DNA of 64,000 bases from Linanthus parryae (Eukaryota; Streptophyta; Magnoliopsida; Ericales; Polemoniaceae): contig JALGPY010000004.1 of NCBI GenBank assembly GCA_023055425.1, positions 56,939,718 through 57,003,717 of the forward strand. Reading direction: 5' to 3'. The notes under the pieces are model-generated. The model had not been told where the DNA came from. It was given only the letters and a program-made list of their open reading frames with translations, and ran no database searches. The position numbers were made by a program, and so were the translations under genes. This document shows positions 1 through 9,727 of this stretch, one piece after another (position 1 is the first letter of the stretch; each line of letters starts with the position of its first letter).

Positions 1-1951
1 TCTGCAGCATGATTCTGGTGGGTCGGGGTTCACCGACTTTCAAACTTTTGAAAATCGTTAATGGCATCAGATTGATGCTGGCCCCTAGGTCACACAGAGC
101 CTTTCCTGTGTAAGCGTTACCTAGGGTGACCGGTATCACGAAGCTGCCAGGATCCTTTCTCTTCCTCGGTAGCCCATTCTTCACACAATTGCTCACTTCT
201 GCCGTCAGGTTTATGGTCTCGAAATCGCTCATTCGCCTCCTCCCATACAAGATGTCCTTGAGGAATTTGGCATAAGTGGGCATCTTAGCCAAAGCCTCAG
301 CAAAAGGTATGTTAATCTGTAGCTGCTTGAACATCTCGAGAAACCTGGCGTAGTCCTTGCTGTCATCCCTCTTTCGTATTCGCAAGGGGTACGGGACCTC
401 CTTGGAGACGGGTACAGTTTCTGCACCTGTCTCGTTCTGCACTGCATCCTGCTCAACCGAGCCCTTCGGCTGGGGGCGATCGACTGTGCTGTTATCCTGG
501 CCCGACAAGTTGCGTTCTACTTCTTTCGAATTTTCTGCACGTGCGTGGCTGGGATACGGTGGATCCTGCAGTGCCAATCCACTCCGAGTGGAGATAGCAT
601 TGATCTGAGCCCGTGGATTATTCACTGTGTTCGAGGGTAGGTTTCCTGGCTGTCTCTCCGTTAGCTGCTGTGCTAACTGCCCCACCTGCACTTCCAAAGC
701 GCACAGTGACGTTTTGGTTGTCTGCATATCTGCCGTCAAAGTATCCATGTGCTTGAACCGGGACTCCATAGTCTGGAACATGGACTTGATTTCTTTCATC
801 TGAGCGTCGTACTGCTGTGCTGACGGGACTGACTGAGCCTGCTGGGCCGGGGCAGCCTGCTGAGCTGGTGGCCTGTGCTGGAACCCCGGTGCATAAACTG
901 CTGCGTTCGGGTTTCCGTACCGAAACCCGGGATGGTCTCTCGTGCCCGGTCGGTACCGGCTCGGGTCCCACTGCTGCTGTACGTAATTGGTATCTTCAGT
1001 CCTTAGCTCCTCAATGGCTGTGTCCAGATCCGGTTCCTCGACTGCTGCAACAGTCTTCTTATCCGAGTAGACTTTCTTGACCAAGTCGTGAACGATCTTG
1101 GCCAGGTTGTCTATCCGGTCATCCTCTGCAGGTTCGGCTCTAGCCGCCATCCTGCGATCGTCAAACAGTCGGGTGTCCTGCTTGGCCAACTGCTTCATCA
1201 GGTCATACGCACCTTCTTTGTCCACGTGATACAAGAAGTTACCCCCGACCTCTCTGTCAATCCTGTCGGCGTTCTCCCTGTCTAGGGCATGGTAGAAAAC
1301 CTGCAGAATTTTTGCGTCTCCAAAACCGTGGTTCGGGCACCGTTTGACCAATCTCATGAGCCTGTCCCATGCGTCCACTACCGTCTCCCCCATCTTCTGT
1401 CTGAATGACAGGATCTCACTCTGTAACTGTATGACTCGGGAGGCGGGATAGAACTTAGCCAGAAAATCCGTAACACACTCCTCCCATGTGGTGATGGATC
1501 GGGGTGGTCGGGATTCAAGCCAGTCCTTGGCTACCCCATAAAGACAGTACGGAAATAAGATCAACATGAGCGCCTCTGCTTCTACCCCCTTGTATCTGAC
1601 CTTGTTGCAGTAATCTTCGAATTTCCCGATGAAATCGTTCGGGTCTTCGTCGGCCCTGCCATGAAACGGGCAGAGAGTTTGTACCGTCTGGATGGTGGAT
1701 GGTTTGATGTCAAAGTGCTCTGCGGTGATCTCGGGCACCACAATGGCTCGCTCGTGCCCCCCGGTGGGGACCTCGAAATTTTCCACCAACGCCTTCCCAG
1801 ATCGGTTATATGTTCTCTGGTTGCTTCGGGCAGCAAGTCCCGCTGTGACAAGCTCCTCAATGTACCTCGCCATCTGGGCTGGGGTACGTGTCTCTCGTTC
1901 CTGACCACCGGCTGCGGTGTTCTCGGGTGGATCTCTCTCGTTGGTTGCCAT
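1..1951 (-). CDS. gag: Athila gag-protease polyprotein, partial
   Basis: An open frame starts with ATG at 1951-1949 and runs about 650 codons off the left edge; my hand translation found no stop. It encodes the capsid (Gag) precursor of the retrotransposon and the start of its aspartic protease. The N-terminus (about residues 25-60, RTPAQMARYIEELVTAG) matches the truncated gag at 62200-62380. Residues about 90-260 form the retrotransposon gag domain (WLESRPPRSITTWEE). A Gln/Ala/Pro-rich linker follows at about 350-400, then a conserved region and, near residue 610, DLGASINLMP of the protease. Because there is no stop in the window it is easily overlooked. The start is the first ATG after the leader and matches the start of the related copy. 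The rest of pol lies outside. Confidence 0.85.
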   Translation of the reverse strand, partial: MATNERDPPENTAAGGQERETRTPAQMARYIEELVTAGLAARSNQRTYNRSGKALVENFEVPTGGHERAIVVPEITAEHFDIKPSTIQTVQTLCPFHGRADEDPNDFIGKFEDYCNKVRYKGVEAEALMLILFPYCLYGVAKDWLESRPPRSITTWEECVTDFLAKFYPASRVIQLQSEILSFRQKMGETVVDAWDRLMRLVKRCPNHGFGDAKILQVFYHALDRENADRIDREVGGNFLYHVDKEGAYDLMKQLAKQDTRLFDDRRMAARAEPAEDDRIDNLAKIVHDLVKKVYSDKKTVAAVEEPDLDTAIEELRTEDTNYVQQQWDPSRYRPGTRDHPGFRYGNPNAAVYAPGFQHRPPAQQAAPAQQAQSVPSAQQYDAQMKEIKSMFQTMESRFKHMDTLTADMQTTKTSLCALEVQVGQLAQQLTERQPGNLPSNTVNNPRAQINAISTRSGLALQDPPYPSHARAENSKEVERNLSGQDNSTVDRPQPKGSVEQDAVQNETGAETVPVSKEVPYPLRIRKRDDSKDYARFLEMFKQLQINIPFAEALAKMPTYAKFLKDILYGRRRMSDFETINLTAEVSNCVKNGLPRKRKDPGSFVIPVTLGNAYTGKALCDLGASINLMPLTIFKSLKVGEPRPTRIMLQ

Positions 1952-2162
1952 CCTGCTTTCTCGGTTTCTGCGGTTCTGTTCGGTATACAGCTTTTCCGGG
2001 TTGTCGAGTGGTGTCACCAAATCGCGAGGCAATCTGGGCATCAACTAAACAGTCCTGAAAACGCAGATTCGAAAACGCAGTGAGATAAAAAGAAAAATAA
2101 CAAAACTGAAAATAAATAAAAAATTCAGAAAACTAATCCTGACTACTAAATAGACCCTAAAA

Positions 2163-2181
2163 GTCCCCGGCAACGGCGCCA
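2163..2181 (-). other. Primer-binding site of the left Athila element
   Basis: The minus strand reads TGGCGCCGTTGCCGGGGAC six bases inside the LTR end at 2188. The same motif follows the two right-hand Athila LTRs at 62023 and 63920. It is where a host tRNA would prime minus-strand DNA synthesis. This sequence is typical of Athila and relatives; I do not assign the tRNA with certainty. Confidence 0.85.
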
Positions 2182-2187
2182 AAAACT

Positions 2188-3793
2188 TGATGCGCAAACT
2201 AACGTGCTATCGCAAGTGTACGAATCTTTTAGTACCGGGTGCAATTAGACTCGGATTATCGTTCCCACGAGGACTATTATGGGTTTACTCACGTTGTCAG
2301 TTTTGGTTTTCCAAGAGTAGTAACCAGGAGGAGTAGGTTGTGATTATAATGACTAAACTAAAAACAGAAATTAAAAACGTAAATATTTTTGTGACGTTTT
2401 CTGAAATAAGCTGATTTTGTTGTAACGATAATAGATGAAGACTAGGTTCCAGGATCCCCTAGGGTTTCTACAGATTTCAGTTTTACGTTCGTTTATGAAA
2501 ACACTCAGCAGTTTCGGTATTTGTGCAACGTACCAGTTGTGCAGTGACTTTTCAGCTTCCACACGTAATCCCGATCCTGCAGACTTTCGGATTCTTGTTA
2601 AGCTGCCTAAGTCTGCAGTCTCGGTCTAATCCTGTTAGGGTTTCTAACCTGTCCGAATGGCCCGGGTCAAATTCTCTAACAGTTGGTCTCACGTTTTTCA
2701 ATGCTAGCCCTAACTCCCTTTCTCTGGTCGGTCTATCAGGGTAAGGTACTAAATCCCGGTTTTTCTTCCTAACCCTAACTTGACGTTTTCACCTACAAGC
2801 TCGGGTCTATAGCAATCCTGGGTGATCAATCCTATCATGCATATACGATAATAATCAAAACCAGAATAACAGATACAACTTGCTGAATTAAGACAATCAT
2901 CATGAATCCATAAACGTAGTAATCATAAAATCTGAGTACGAAACCCTAGGTTCACCGAGAACCTAGGTGAAAAGTTTAGCTACGACTAGACATAGTACAA
3001 AACGCAGTTTCTGAATAAAAAGAGAGAGAACGAAATCAAACTAAGTCTTCGAGTCTCGAATCGCGCTTTCGTGCTCTCCGTGAATGCTCCGACTTGGCCT
3101 TCGGTTGTTCTGTGAATTGTGCTGTGTCTTCGTGTCTCTTCAAAACGAGTCTGGACGAGTCTTTAAATAGTGCTGTTTCATGAAAACGCTTGTGCTCGAA
3201 ATTACGGAATATGCCATCGGTCCACCGTCTTTGTCAAAAAGTCAAAACTGGCTGCGTATATACGCAGGGGTTGCGTATATACGCAACCAGGGCCCAACCA
3301 AGATCCCCCCACCTCCCCACTGCCTGCGTATATACGCAGGTGCTGCGTATATACGCAGGGCCTGCGTATATACGCAGTCCGTGGGGTAAGTGGGGCCCAC
3401 TTGGTCCTCTGGTGGGCCAGGACTGGTCCCCTGGGTCCCACTCTTCTTCCTGATGCTCCCGGCTTGCCTCTTCGGTGCTCTTCTGCTTTTCCGTGTCTCT
3501 GTCGTGTCCCGGTCTTGTGCACGTTTCCCGATGCGGTCCCGGCTTGGTCCCGGCACGCTTCCCGATGCACCTCCCGAACCTGTTCCTGAAAAGGCAACAC
3601 GAACGAACACCCGCGATCATATCCAAATATAGCAAGAAATAAGCAGAAATAAGCAGAAATCCAGCAAGTACAAATAAACGTCTCGTTCTAGATTCCCGGG
3701 GCATTCTAAGGCATTTTCCGGCAAAAACCGCTAATTCCGACACAATTATTCGTGAAATCAGGCTAAAAGATAACCCCTAATTGGGCGTTATCA
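2188..3793 (-). repeat. 5' LTR of the left Athila element (1606 bp)
   Basis: On the minus strand the LTR begins TGATAACGCC (3793) and ends TTTGCGCATCA (2188), directly before the primer-binding site. The same two ends delimit the LTR at 62384-63913. It has no significant coding frame. U3 contains a cluster of palindromes, W-box-like TTGAC cores and a TATA-like element, described separately. Confidence 0.88.
3161..3376 (-). promoter_or_regulatory. Athila LTR promoter: palindrome cluster, TTGAC cores, TATA
   Basis: Minus-strand order is five perfect copies of the 14-bp palindrome TGCGTATATACGCA (starting at plus positions 3363, 3344, 3325, 3272 and 3253; spacings 19, 19, 53, 19), then two TTGAC cores at about 3231-3246, then CTATTTAAAG at 3170-3161 as TATA box. 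The order recurs in the LTR at 62384-63913. The TATA call rests on sequence and position; the regulatory role of the palindromes is inference. Confidence 0.55.
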
Positions 3794-6103
3794 ATGCCCC
3801 GAGGCGGCTTTGCGCCCCTAGTGGCAATAAGATGGGAAACCAAAATAAAGTTCGAAGACGCTTATGGTTTGGGGAGGAAGAACCTAAGTCTTCTCCAAAC
3901 TTCAGGAGGCAAAAAGTGCTCTCGGAAGGTACAGCCTCGAATGATGGAGGGGAGCGACACCTCCAAGGTTTGTCCATGCAATGTCATAACCGTTGGTGTG
4001 AACTTCGTTGGGAGGACTGTTTGTGTCGAAAGAGATCCGGAAGACTACGATAAAACAATTGTGGATTCGTGGACCGGAGACGATGTGGTTCAACTATCCA
4101 TAGCTCTAAAGGAAGATCTCTTCGAGATACCTCACATTCCAAGAGGAAACCCGTATCCATGTTGGGTGGATCAAGTCCCATTCCCAGTTGGGTATGTGAT
4201 ACCCATCTTTCCAACCTACCGCGGAGTCGGATGCCCGAAGCGTCATCTCACCCGTTACCTCGCTGCATGTGGGAACACAGCAAGCAACCAGGCTTTGCTC
4301 ATGCGACAATTTGTCCTCTCTTTGGAAGCGCGTGCCGAAGATTGTTACTTTAGTCTCTCAAGAAATTCCATCCCGAACTGGGACACCATGGTGAATAAGT
4401 TCTATAAGAGGTTCTATGACCCCGGTCGGCTGGATGATGCCCAATCTTCAACTGGGTCCGTGAACATGGTGCAAATCAGTGAGGAAACCAAGGATGAGAA
4501 GCAAGTTATTGCTAGGGCATGCCCCGCGTTTCTCACATACAAGAGGCGTGTGCAAGTCGGTCCATCCAAGGATACCCAAGAGCCAAAGATAAGGGAAGTC
4601 CAAGGTGAAGAGGAACAAGTGAAGTACGACGTCCTCTCACACCTCAAGAAAATCCCAGCACTTTTGAGTGTGTATGACGCCCTTAGGATGTCGCCTGAGT
4701 TGCGGAAATCCCTTATATACGCCTTGTCCAAGCCAGAAGACTTCCATGGAACAGTCGCCGAGGCTCAAGAAAGGGTGACCGCGTGCATGTCCACTATTTC
4801 ATTTGGAGATAGTGACATGTGTGCTGAAGTAAGGAAACACAATAGACCATTGTTCATTACTGGGCATGTATCAGGTGTCAGCATCTCACGAGTCATGGTG
4901 GACGGAGGGTCCGCGGTGAACTTGTTACCAAAAAGAGCTCTAACTCTTATGGGCATTAAGGTCTCTCATCTCCAACCAAGCCATTTGATCATCCAAGGGT
5001 TCAACCAAAATGAACAAAGACCCTTGGGGAAGATAAGGCTAGAGACAAGGTTCGGAGAGATAGAAGACAATACAGAATTTCTAGTGATAGACGTGGACAC
5101 ATCCTACAATGTGTTGTTAGGACGTCCCTGGGTGCACGACAATGGTGCAGTGCCCTCGACATATCACCAGTGTATTAAGTTTCCCCTACCCCCACCAAGG
5201 TACGAAGGGATGATTGTGGCGGATCGAGACCCTTTCGAGGGTGTGGGGGCGTATTATGCTGATGCACGCTATTACGAGAAAGACCTCCCAGAAGAAGAAA
5301 CGAAAGAGGATGTCGAAGTTATGGTGCAAAATCCATCTCCACGAAGGACCTTTCGGTATGTTCCTAAGTCAGAAAGAAGACCAGGGGAAAGTGCTTTGAC
5401 ACCTATAAGCACGACTGTGGACTTAAAGAGTGAATTCACTCTCCCGTTAAGGAAGACGGAGTGCACTATGGTAGAAAGCTACAACAGGTTTGTTGTTCCT
5501 GCAAGGGGTCAAGAATCCAAACCAATCACATTCCACGCATTGGGAGATGTGGATAGAAAGATCCAAGATGATACTAGCATCAGGACCCCGGGTGCTCAGC
5601 CCCTTAAGCCCAAGTTCAGCAACAAGACTACCCGAATGCTGATGAAAGTTGGCCTAAACCCTGAAAAGGTAGATCAAATGGCTTCTTTTGAAAGGATCCT
5701 TACACCATCTCAAAGAAAAGCCATAAGGGAGGGAAGACCCATATCGGCAACGAAAGACGGTCTTGGGTATGTTCATCCCACTCTAAAGGTCGATGTAAAC
5801 ATGACTGTAGTACAAAATGACCCCTTACTGAGTGAAGAAGAAACGCACCCCGCGCCTTCCGAATTTGAGGAAGGCGGGCAAGCCACAACTGATGAGCTCC
5901 GAGAGGTAGACTTGGGAGAAGGTGGAGATAGACGTCCAATCTTCATAAGTGCTTCTTTAAAAGAGGAGGAGGCTCGAAAATACGTGTCTTTTCTGAAGGA
6001 GTACCGTGATGTCTTTGCCTGGAGCTACAACGAAATGCCCAGTTTAGACCCCGAAGTCGCAGTCCACCGACTTGCTGTCTGCCCAGAAAAACAACCAGTC
6101 TAG
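3794..6103 (+). CDS. gag-pro: Gag-protease of Tat-lineage element, 5'-truncated
   Basis: Open frame of 769 codons, continuous from the Athila LTR junction. The ATG at 3794 falls exactly at the junction and is probably not the native start. A retrotransposon gag domain sits at about residues 150-220 (RYLAACGNTASNQALLMRQF and WDTMVNKFYKRFYDP). The aspartic protease is at about residues 355-455 with MVDGGSAVNLLP as active-site region (DGG instead of the usual DSG/DTG) and ILLGRPW-like VLLGRPWVH. The frame enters the N-terminal linker of reverse transcriptase and ends at TAG 6101-6103; the next codons are in the same frame as pol. The product would supply capsid and protease. The TAG falls in a conserved motif that usually continues, so it may be a point mutation or a regulated readthrough stop. 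Confidence 0.85.
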   Translation: MPRGGFAPLVAIRWETKIKFEDAYGLGRKNLSLLQTSGGKKCSRKVQPRMMEGSDTSKVCPCNVITVGVNFVGRTVCVERDPEDYDKTIVDSWTGDDVVQLSIALKEDLFEIPHIPRGNPYPCWVDQVPFPVGYVIPIFPTYRGVGCPKRHLTRYLAACGNTASNQALLMRQFVLSLEARAEDCYFSLSRNSIPNWDTMVNKFYKRFYDPGRLDDAQSSTGSVNMVQISEETKDEKQVIARACPAFLTYKRRVQVGPSKDTQEPKIREVQGEEEQVKYDVLSHLKKIPALLSVYDALRMSPELRKSLIYALSKPEDFHGTVAEAQERVTACMSTISFGDSDMCAEVRKHNRPLFITGHVSGVSISRVMVDGGSAVNLLPKRALTLMGIKVSHLQPSHLIIQGFNQNEQRPLGKIRLETRFGEIEDNTEFLVIDVDTSYNVLLGRPWVHDNGAVPSTYHQCIKFPLPPPRYEGMIVADRDPFEGVGAYYADARYYEKDLPEEETKEDVEVMVQNPSPRRTFRYVPKSERRPGESALTPISTTVDLKSEFTLPLRKTECTMVESYNRFVVPARGQESKPITFHALGDVDRKIQDDTSIRTPGAQPLKPKFSNKTTRMLMKVGLNPEKVDQMASFERILTPSQRKAIREGRPISATKDGLGYVHPTLKVDVNMTVVQNDPLLSEEETHPAPSEFEEGGQATTDELREVDLGEGGDRRPIFISASLKEEEARKYVSFLKEYRDVFAWSYNEMPSLDPEVAVHRLAVCPEKQPV

Positions 6104-9100
6104 CAAGCACAAAGGCGGACTCGACCAGAGTTGACAGCTCAATTAGAAGCTGAAGTTGATAAACTTATCAAAGCTGACTTCATTAGAGAAGTCCAATATC
6201 CGACTTGGTTGGCGAACATTGTGCCAGTCAAGAAGAAAAATGGTCAAATCAGGGTATGCATAGACTTTCGAGATCTCAATGAGGCATGCCCGAAGGATGA
6301 TTTCCCTTTACCCATGACAGAGTTGTTAGTCGATGCGACTACCGAGTACGAGAGAATGTCCTTCATGGACGGTTACTCTGGCTATAATCAAATTCGGATG
6401 GCACCCGAAGACGAAGAACTCACCGCCTTCAGAACCCCAAAGGGAGTGTTTTGCTACAAGGTGATGCCTTTCGGATTAAAAAACGCCGGCGCCACCTATC
6501 AGAGGGCTATGACCATAATCTTCGGGGACATACTGCATGACATAGTGGAGTGTTATGTAGATGATCTCGTGGTAAAAACTCGTAAGAGAGAAAACCATCT
6601 CAAAGATTTAAAAGAGATCTTTGACCGGCTGAGACGTCATAACCTTAAGATGAACCCTCTAAAATGTGCATTTGGGGTTTCATCTGGAAAATTCCTAGGC
6701 TTTGTGGTGCGCAGCAGAGGAATTGAATTGGACCCTTCAAAGACTAAGGCCATTATTGAGATGCCTCCACCCAAGAACCTCACCGAACTCAAGGGACTGC
6801 AAGGGAGATTGGCTTATATCAGAAGGTTCATTTCAAACCTAGCTGGAAGGTGCATGCCATTCTCTAGATTAATGAAGAAAGGGGTCCCTTTTGAGTGGGA
6901 TCAAACGTGTCAAAACGCGTTTGATGAAATTAAAAAATACTTGGTTAATCCTCCAATACTCATGAGCCCCGTAAAAGGAAAGCCCTTGCTCCTGTACATC
7001 ACGGCTCTTGATCATTCCCTGGGCGCATTGTTGGCTCAGCACAACGAGCAAGGAAAGGAAAAATCCCTCTACTATCTCAGTCGAACTCTCGTGGGGGCAG
7101 AAGTTAACTATAGCCCCATTGAGAAAATTTGTCTGGCATTAGTGTTCGCACTCCAGAAGCTAAAGCATTATGTGTCTGACCATGAAGTCAAATTGATCTC
7201 AAAAGTTGACCCCTTGAGATATGCATTGTCTCGTCCGGTTCTAAATGGGAGGATTGCAAAATGGGCAGTGCTTCTCCAGCAGTTCGACCTGGAGTATGTC
7301 CCTCAAAAAGCAGTGAAGGGTCAAGCCTTAGCAGACTTCCTAGCAGCTCATCCTATACCTGATGATTCTCCTCTAGCCACTGACCTTCCTGACGAGGATG
7401 TGATGGTGGTCGAAGTCCAGAGGGGGTGGGAGATGTATTTTGATGGAGCTTCGAGGAGCCCGGATGGAAAGAGACAGGAAGACACGAAAAACAACAAGTC
7501 CGGTATTGGAATTGTTTTCGTCACTCCTGACAAGGCCATCATTCCACACTCCTTCGCGCTAACTGAAGGATGCTCCAACAATGAAGCAGAGTACGAGGCC
7601 TTAATCGCTGGACTAGAGCTAGCTCTCCAGATACCCATTGATGAACTGACTATATATGGGGATTCAGAGTTGGTCATCAAGCAACTGCGAGGGGAGTATG
7701 TTGTGAGGAAAGCAAGCCTCACCCCATACCACGAAAGAGCAGATCATCTACTCTCACAATTCAGAGAGATTCACTTATTCCATGTAAAGCGCGGGATAAA
7801 CTCACAAGCCGATGCTTTGGCCAGTTTGGCTGCTTCACTGACACTCCCAGATAGTAAGACAATTACTGTGACAGTTGGAGAGAGGAGAGTCTTAGAGCCC
7901 CTCATGGAAACCCCAAATGTTGCCGAAGTGATGACGCTCTCTGCCAAGAATGATAAAGATGAGGAAGACTGGAGAGACGTGTTCATACACTATCTTCGAG
8001 ATGGAAGGCTTCCTGAAAACAAGGCAAAAAGAAACGAAGTGAGACGGCGTGCATCAAAGTTCATAATGCTAAAAGAAGTTCTTTACAAACGATCGTTGGA
8101 TGGGATTTACCTTCGATGTGTTGCTGGAAAGTCCATTCATGAAGCCATGGCCGAAGTACACGCTGGAGTTTGCGGTGCCCACCAAAGTGGACCAAAATTG
8201 CACATGCAACTCAAGCGTTTAGGGTATTACTGGCCAAACATGATTGCGGATTGCATCAACTTTTCCAAAAGGTGTCAAGTGTGCCAGTACCATGGAGACT
8301 TCATTCACCAGCCTCCTGAGCCCTTGCACGTCACCACGACATCATGGCCATTTTCCGCTTGGGGTATGGATATAATTGGGCCATTTGTCCCTCCATCATC
8401 AAGGGGGTACAAATACATCTTGACTGCTACAGATTATTTCTCCAAATGGGCGGAAGCTGTAGCCTTAAAAGACTTCAAAAGTGCTACTGTCTCCGAGTTC
8501 ATAAGGACCCACATTATCTACCGATTTTGGGTACCGGATAGGATCATGGCAGACAACGGGCAACCATTCAAGAGTGATGCATTGTACAAATTATACGCCA
8601 AGTACAACATAAAGTCAAACCATTCCACAAGGTATCATGCACCCGCAAATGGTTTGGTCGAGGCGTTTAATAAAACCTTGAGTAAAATTCTCAAGAAAAT
8701 GGTGGATAAAAACAAGAGAACATGGCCAGAAAAGTTGCAGGAAGCGTTATGGGCTTACCGGACATCCCACAGAACTGCTACACAAGCAACGCCATATTCA
8801 CTTGTTTTTGGGGGTGAGGCGGTTCTACCACTCGAAGTTCAAATACCTTCCCTGCGAGTGGCAGTGCAGGAGTCCCTTACCGAAGGAGAACATGCAGAGG
8901 TACGATTAGCCGAGTTGGAAACTTTGGATGAGAGAAGGCTACACGCCCAACAAAACTTGGAAGCATATCAACAAAGGATGGCCAATGCTTTCAACAAAAG
9001 GGTACGTCTACGTTCTTTCAAAAAAGGTGACTTAGTCCTAATGGTCCGAACACCTATCATCGTGACTAGGCGGACGAAAGGAAAGTTGGAGCCTAAGTGG

Positions 9101-9220
9101 GAAGGGCCATATGTGATTGAAAAGGTCTATTCAAATGGAGCTTACTTACTTGTCACAGAGGATGGTGAAAGAATGCTACCACCAACCAATGACAGGTTCC
9201 TAAAAAGGTACTACCCCTAA
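6104..9220 (+). CDS. pol: Pol (RT, RNase H, archaeal-type RNase H, integrase) of Tat-lineage element
   Basis: Continuous frame after TAG 6101-6103; first ATG is 6131 (1,029 codons). Reverse transcriptase covers about residues 1-180 with YVDD near 142, so its catalytic aspartates are present. The connected RNase H follows (LLLYITALDHSLGALLAQ). A second, archaeal-type RNase H begins near residue 435 (MYFDGAS; NNEAEYEALIAGLELA; GDSELVIKQL). The integrase zinc module lies at about 675-720 (HAGVCGAHQSG ... CQVCQ), then the catalytic core: D near 745 (GMDIIGPF), D near 807 (ADNGQPF) and E near 842 (GLVEAFNK). The enzyme copies element RNA to DNA and inserts it. The pol frame itself has no break, but access from gag needs passage of the TAG, so autonomy is doubtful. 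Confidence 0.9.
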   Translation, partial: QAQRRTRPELTAQLEAEVDKLIKADFIREVQYPTWLANIVPVKKKNGQIRVCIDFRDLNEACPKDDFPLPMTELLVDATTEYERMSFMDGYSGYNQIRMAPEDEELTAFRTPKGVFCYKVMPFGLKNAGATYQRAMTIIFGDILHDIVECYVDDLVVKTRKRENHLKDLKEIFDRLRRHNLKMNPLKCAFGVSSGKFLGFVVRSRGIELDPSKTKAIIEMPPPKNLTELKGLQGRLAYIRRFISNLAGRCMPFSRLMKKGVPFEWDQTCQNAFDEIKKYLVNPPILMSPVKGKPLLLYITALDHSLGALLAQHNEQGKEKSLYYLSRTLVGAEVNYSPIEKICLALVFALQKLKHYVSDHEVKLISKVDPLRYALSRPVLNGRIAKWAVLLQQFDLEYVPQKAVKGQALADFLAAHPIPDDSPLATDLPDEDVMVVEVQRGWEMYFDGASRSPDGKRQEDTKNNKSGIGIVFVTPDKAIIPHSFALTEGCSNNEAEYEALIAGLELALQIPIDELTIYGDSELVIKQLRGEYVVRKASLTPYHERADHLLSQFREIHLFHVKRGINSQADALASLAASLTLPDSKTITVTVGERRVLEPLMETPNVAEVMTLSAKNDKDEEDWRDVFIHYLRDGRLPENKAKRNEVRRRASKFIMLKEVLYKRSLDGIYLRCVAGKSIHEAMAEVHAGVCGAHQSGPKLHMQLKRLGYYWPNMIADCINFSKRCQVCQYHGDFIHQPPEPLHVTTTSWPFSAWGMDIIGPFVPPSSRGYKYILTATDYFSKWAEAVALKDFKSATVSEFIRTHIIYRFWVPDRIMADNGQPFKSDALYKLYAKYNIKSNHSTRYHAPANGLVEAFNKTLSKILKKMVDKNKRTWPEKLQEALWAYRTSHRTATQATPYSLVFGGEAVLPLEVQIPSLRVAVQESLTEGEHAEVRLAELETLDERRLHAQQNLEAYQQRMANAFNKRVRLRSFKKGDLVLMVRTPIIVTRRTKGKLEPKWEGPYVIEKVYSNGAYLLVTEDGERMLPPTNDRFLKRYYP

Positions 9221-9269
9221 AAGATGTCTTGAAGAGGGGGTGGGCGCATGAATAGCTCATATGCGAAGT

Positions 9270-9373
9270 CCACTGGGCTGAAAACCCGAAAGGGCGGTCC
9301 AGTCCAAATCAAGGACAAGTAAATGACCTGCAAGGTTGAAAACCCGAAAGGGCGGCCGTGCACAAATTAAGGT

Positions 9374-9420
<47 letters not shown>

Positions 9421-9565
9421 ACCCCATTTGAACTACGCTCGACTTGATCCCGAAAGGGTACGTAGGCAACTTGATCTCATTTCAAGTCCAGTCCACCAAA
9501 CAAAAAATTCACCCCAATGAACTACGTTCGACTTGATCCCGAAAAGGTACGTAGGCAGCTCGAAA
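9270..9565 (+). repeat. Repeated CCCGAAAGGG hairpin motifs after pol
   Basis: Two motif pairs lie just after the pol stop. AACCCGAAAGGGCGG occurs near 9285 and 9342; GATCCCGAAAGGGTACGTAGG occurs near 9450, with a decayed copy (CCCGAAAAGGTACG) near 9537 in a repeated segment starting GAACTACG. CCC-GAAA-GGG can fold into a stem capped by a GNRA-type tetraloop. The related GTACGTAGGCA motif is, from memory, common in 3' regions of Tat elements. Confidence 0.6.
9375..9418 (+). repeat. A44 homopolymer
   Basis: An uninterrupted run of about 44 A lies between the two pairs of hairpin motifs. It has no LINE-type context. It could be slippage expansion of a short A tract or an assembly-length artefact, so its exact length is unreliable. 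Confidence 0.8.
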
Positions 9566-9727
9566 TAAAAAATTGAGTTCAGTCCACCCACATCAAAATC
9601 TCATGTTACTCAGTAAGGAACTATGATGTTCCATGTGCTATAGAAGTTCAATGTGCTATTTGCGTACTTAGCAGAAAAGAATAGTTAGGTACATATAAGA
9701 TCCAACATGCAACCCATAAGCACGAAA

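Larger units (their letters stand above)
1..3793 (-). mobile_element. Athila-type Ty3/gypsy retrotransposon, 5' part
   Basis: Read on the minus strand this is a 5' LTR (3793 to 2188), a primer-binding site (2181 to 2163), a short leader and a long open gag-protease frame leaving the window at base 1. The protease-type motif DLGASINLMP near 110-140 is a signature of the Athila lineage. The LTR has TG...CA ends and its outer end abuts gag of a second retrotransposon at 3794, so this element sits inside that one. The other LTR is outside the window, so the target duplication cannot be checked. Related LTRs in the opposite orientation lie at 60161-62016 and 62384-63913. Confidence 0.9.

Noticed and set aside
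3170..3743. Overlapping frames on both strands in the Athila LTR
   Set aside because: They cover LTR palindromes and promoter; frames are not kept in the sister LTR.
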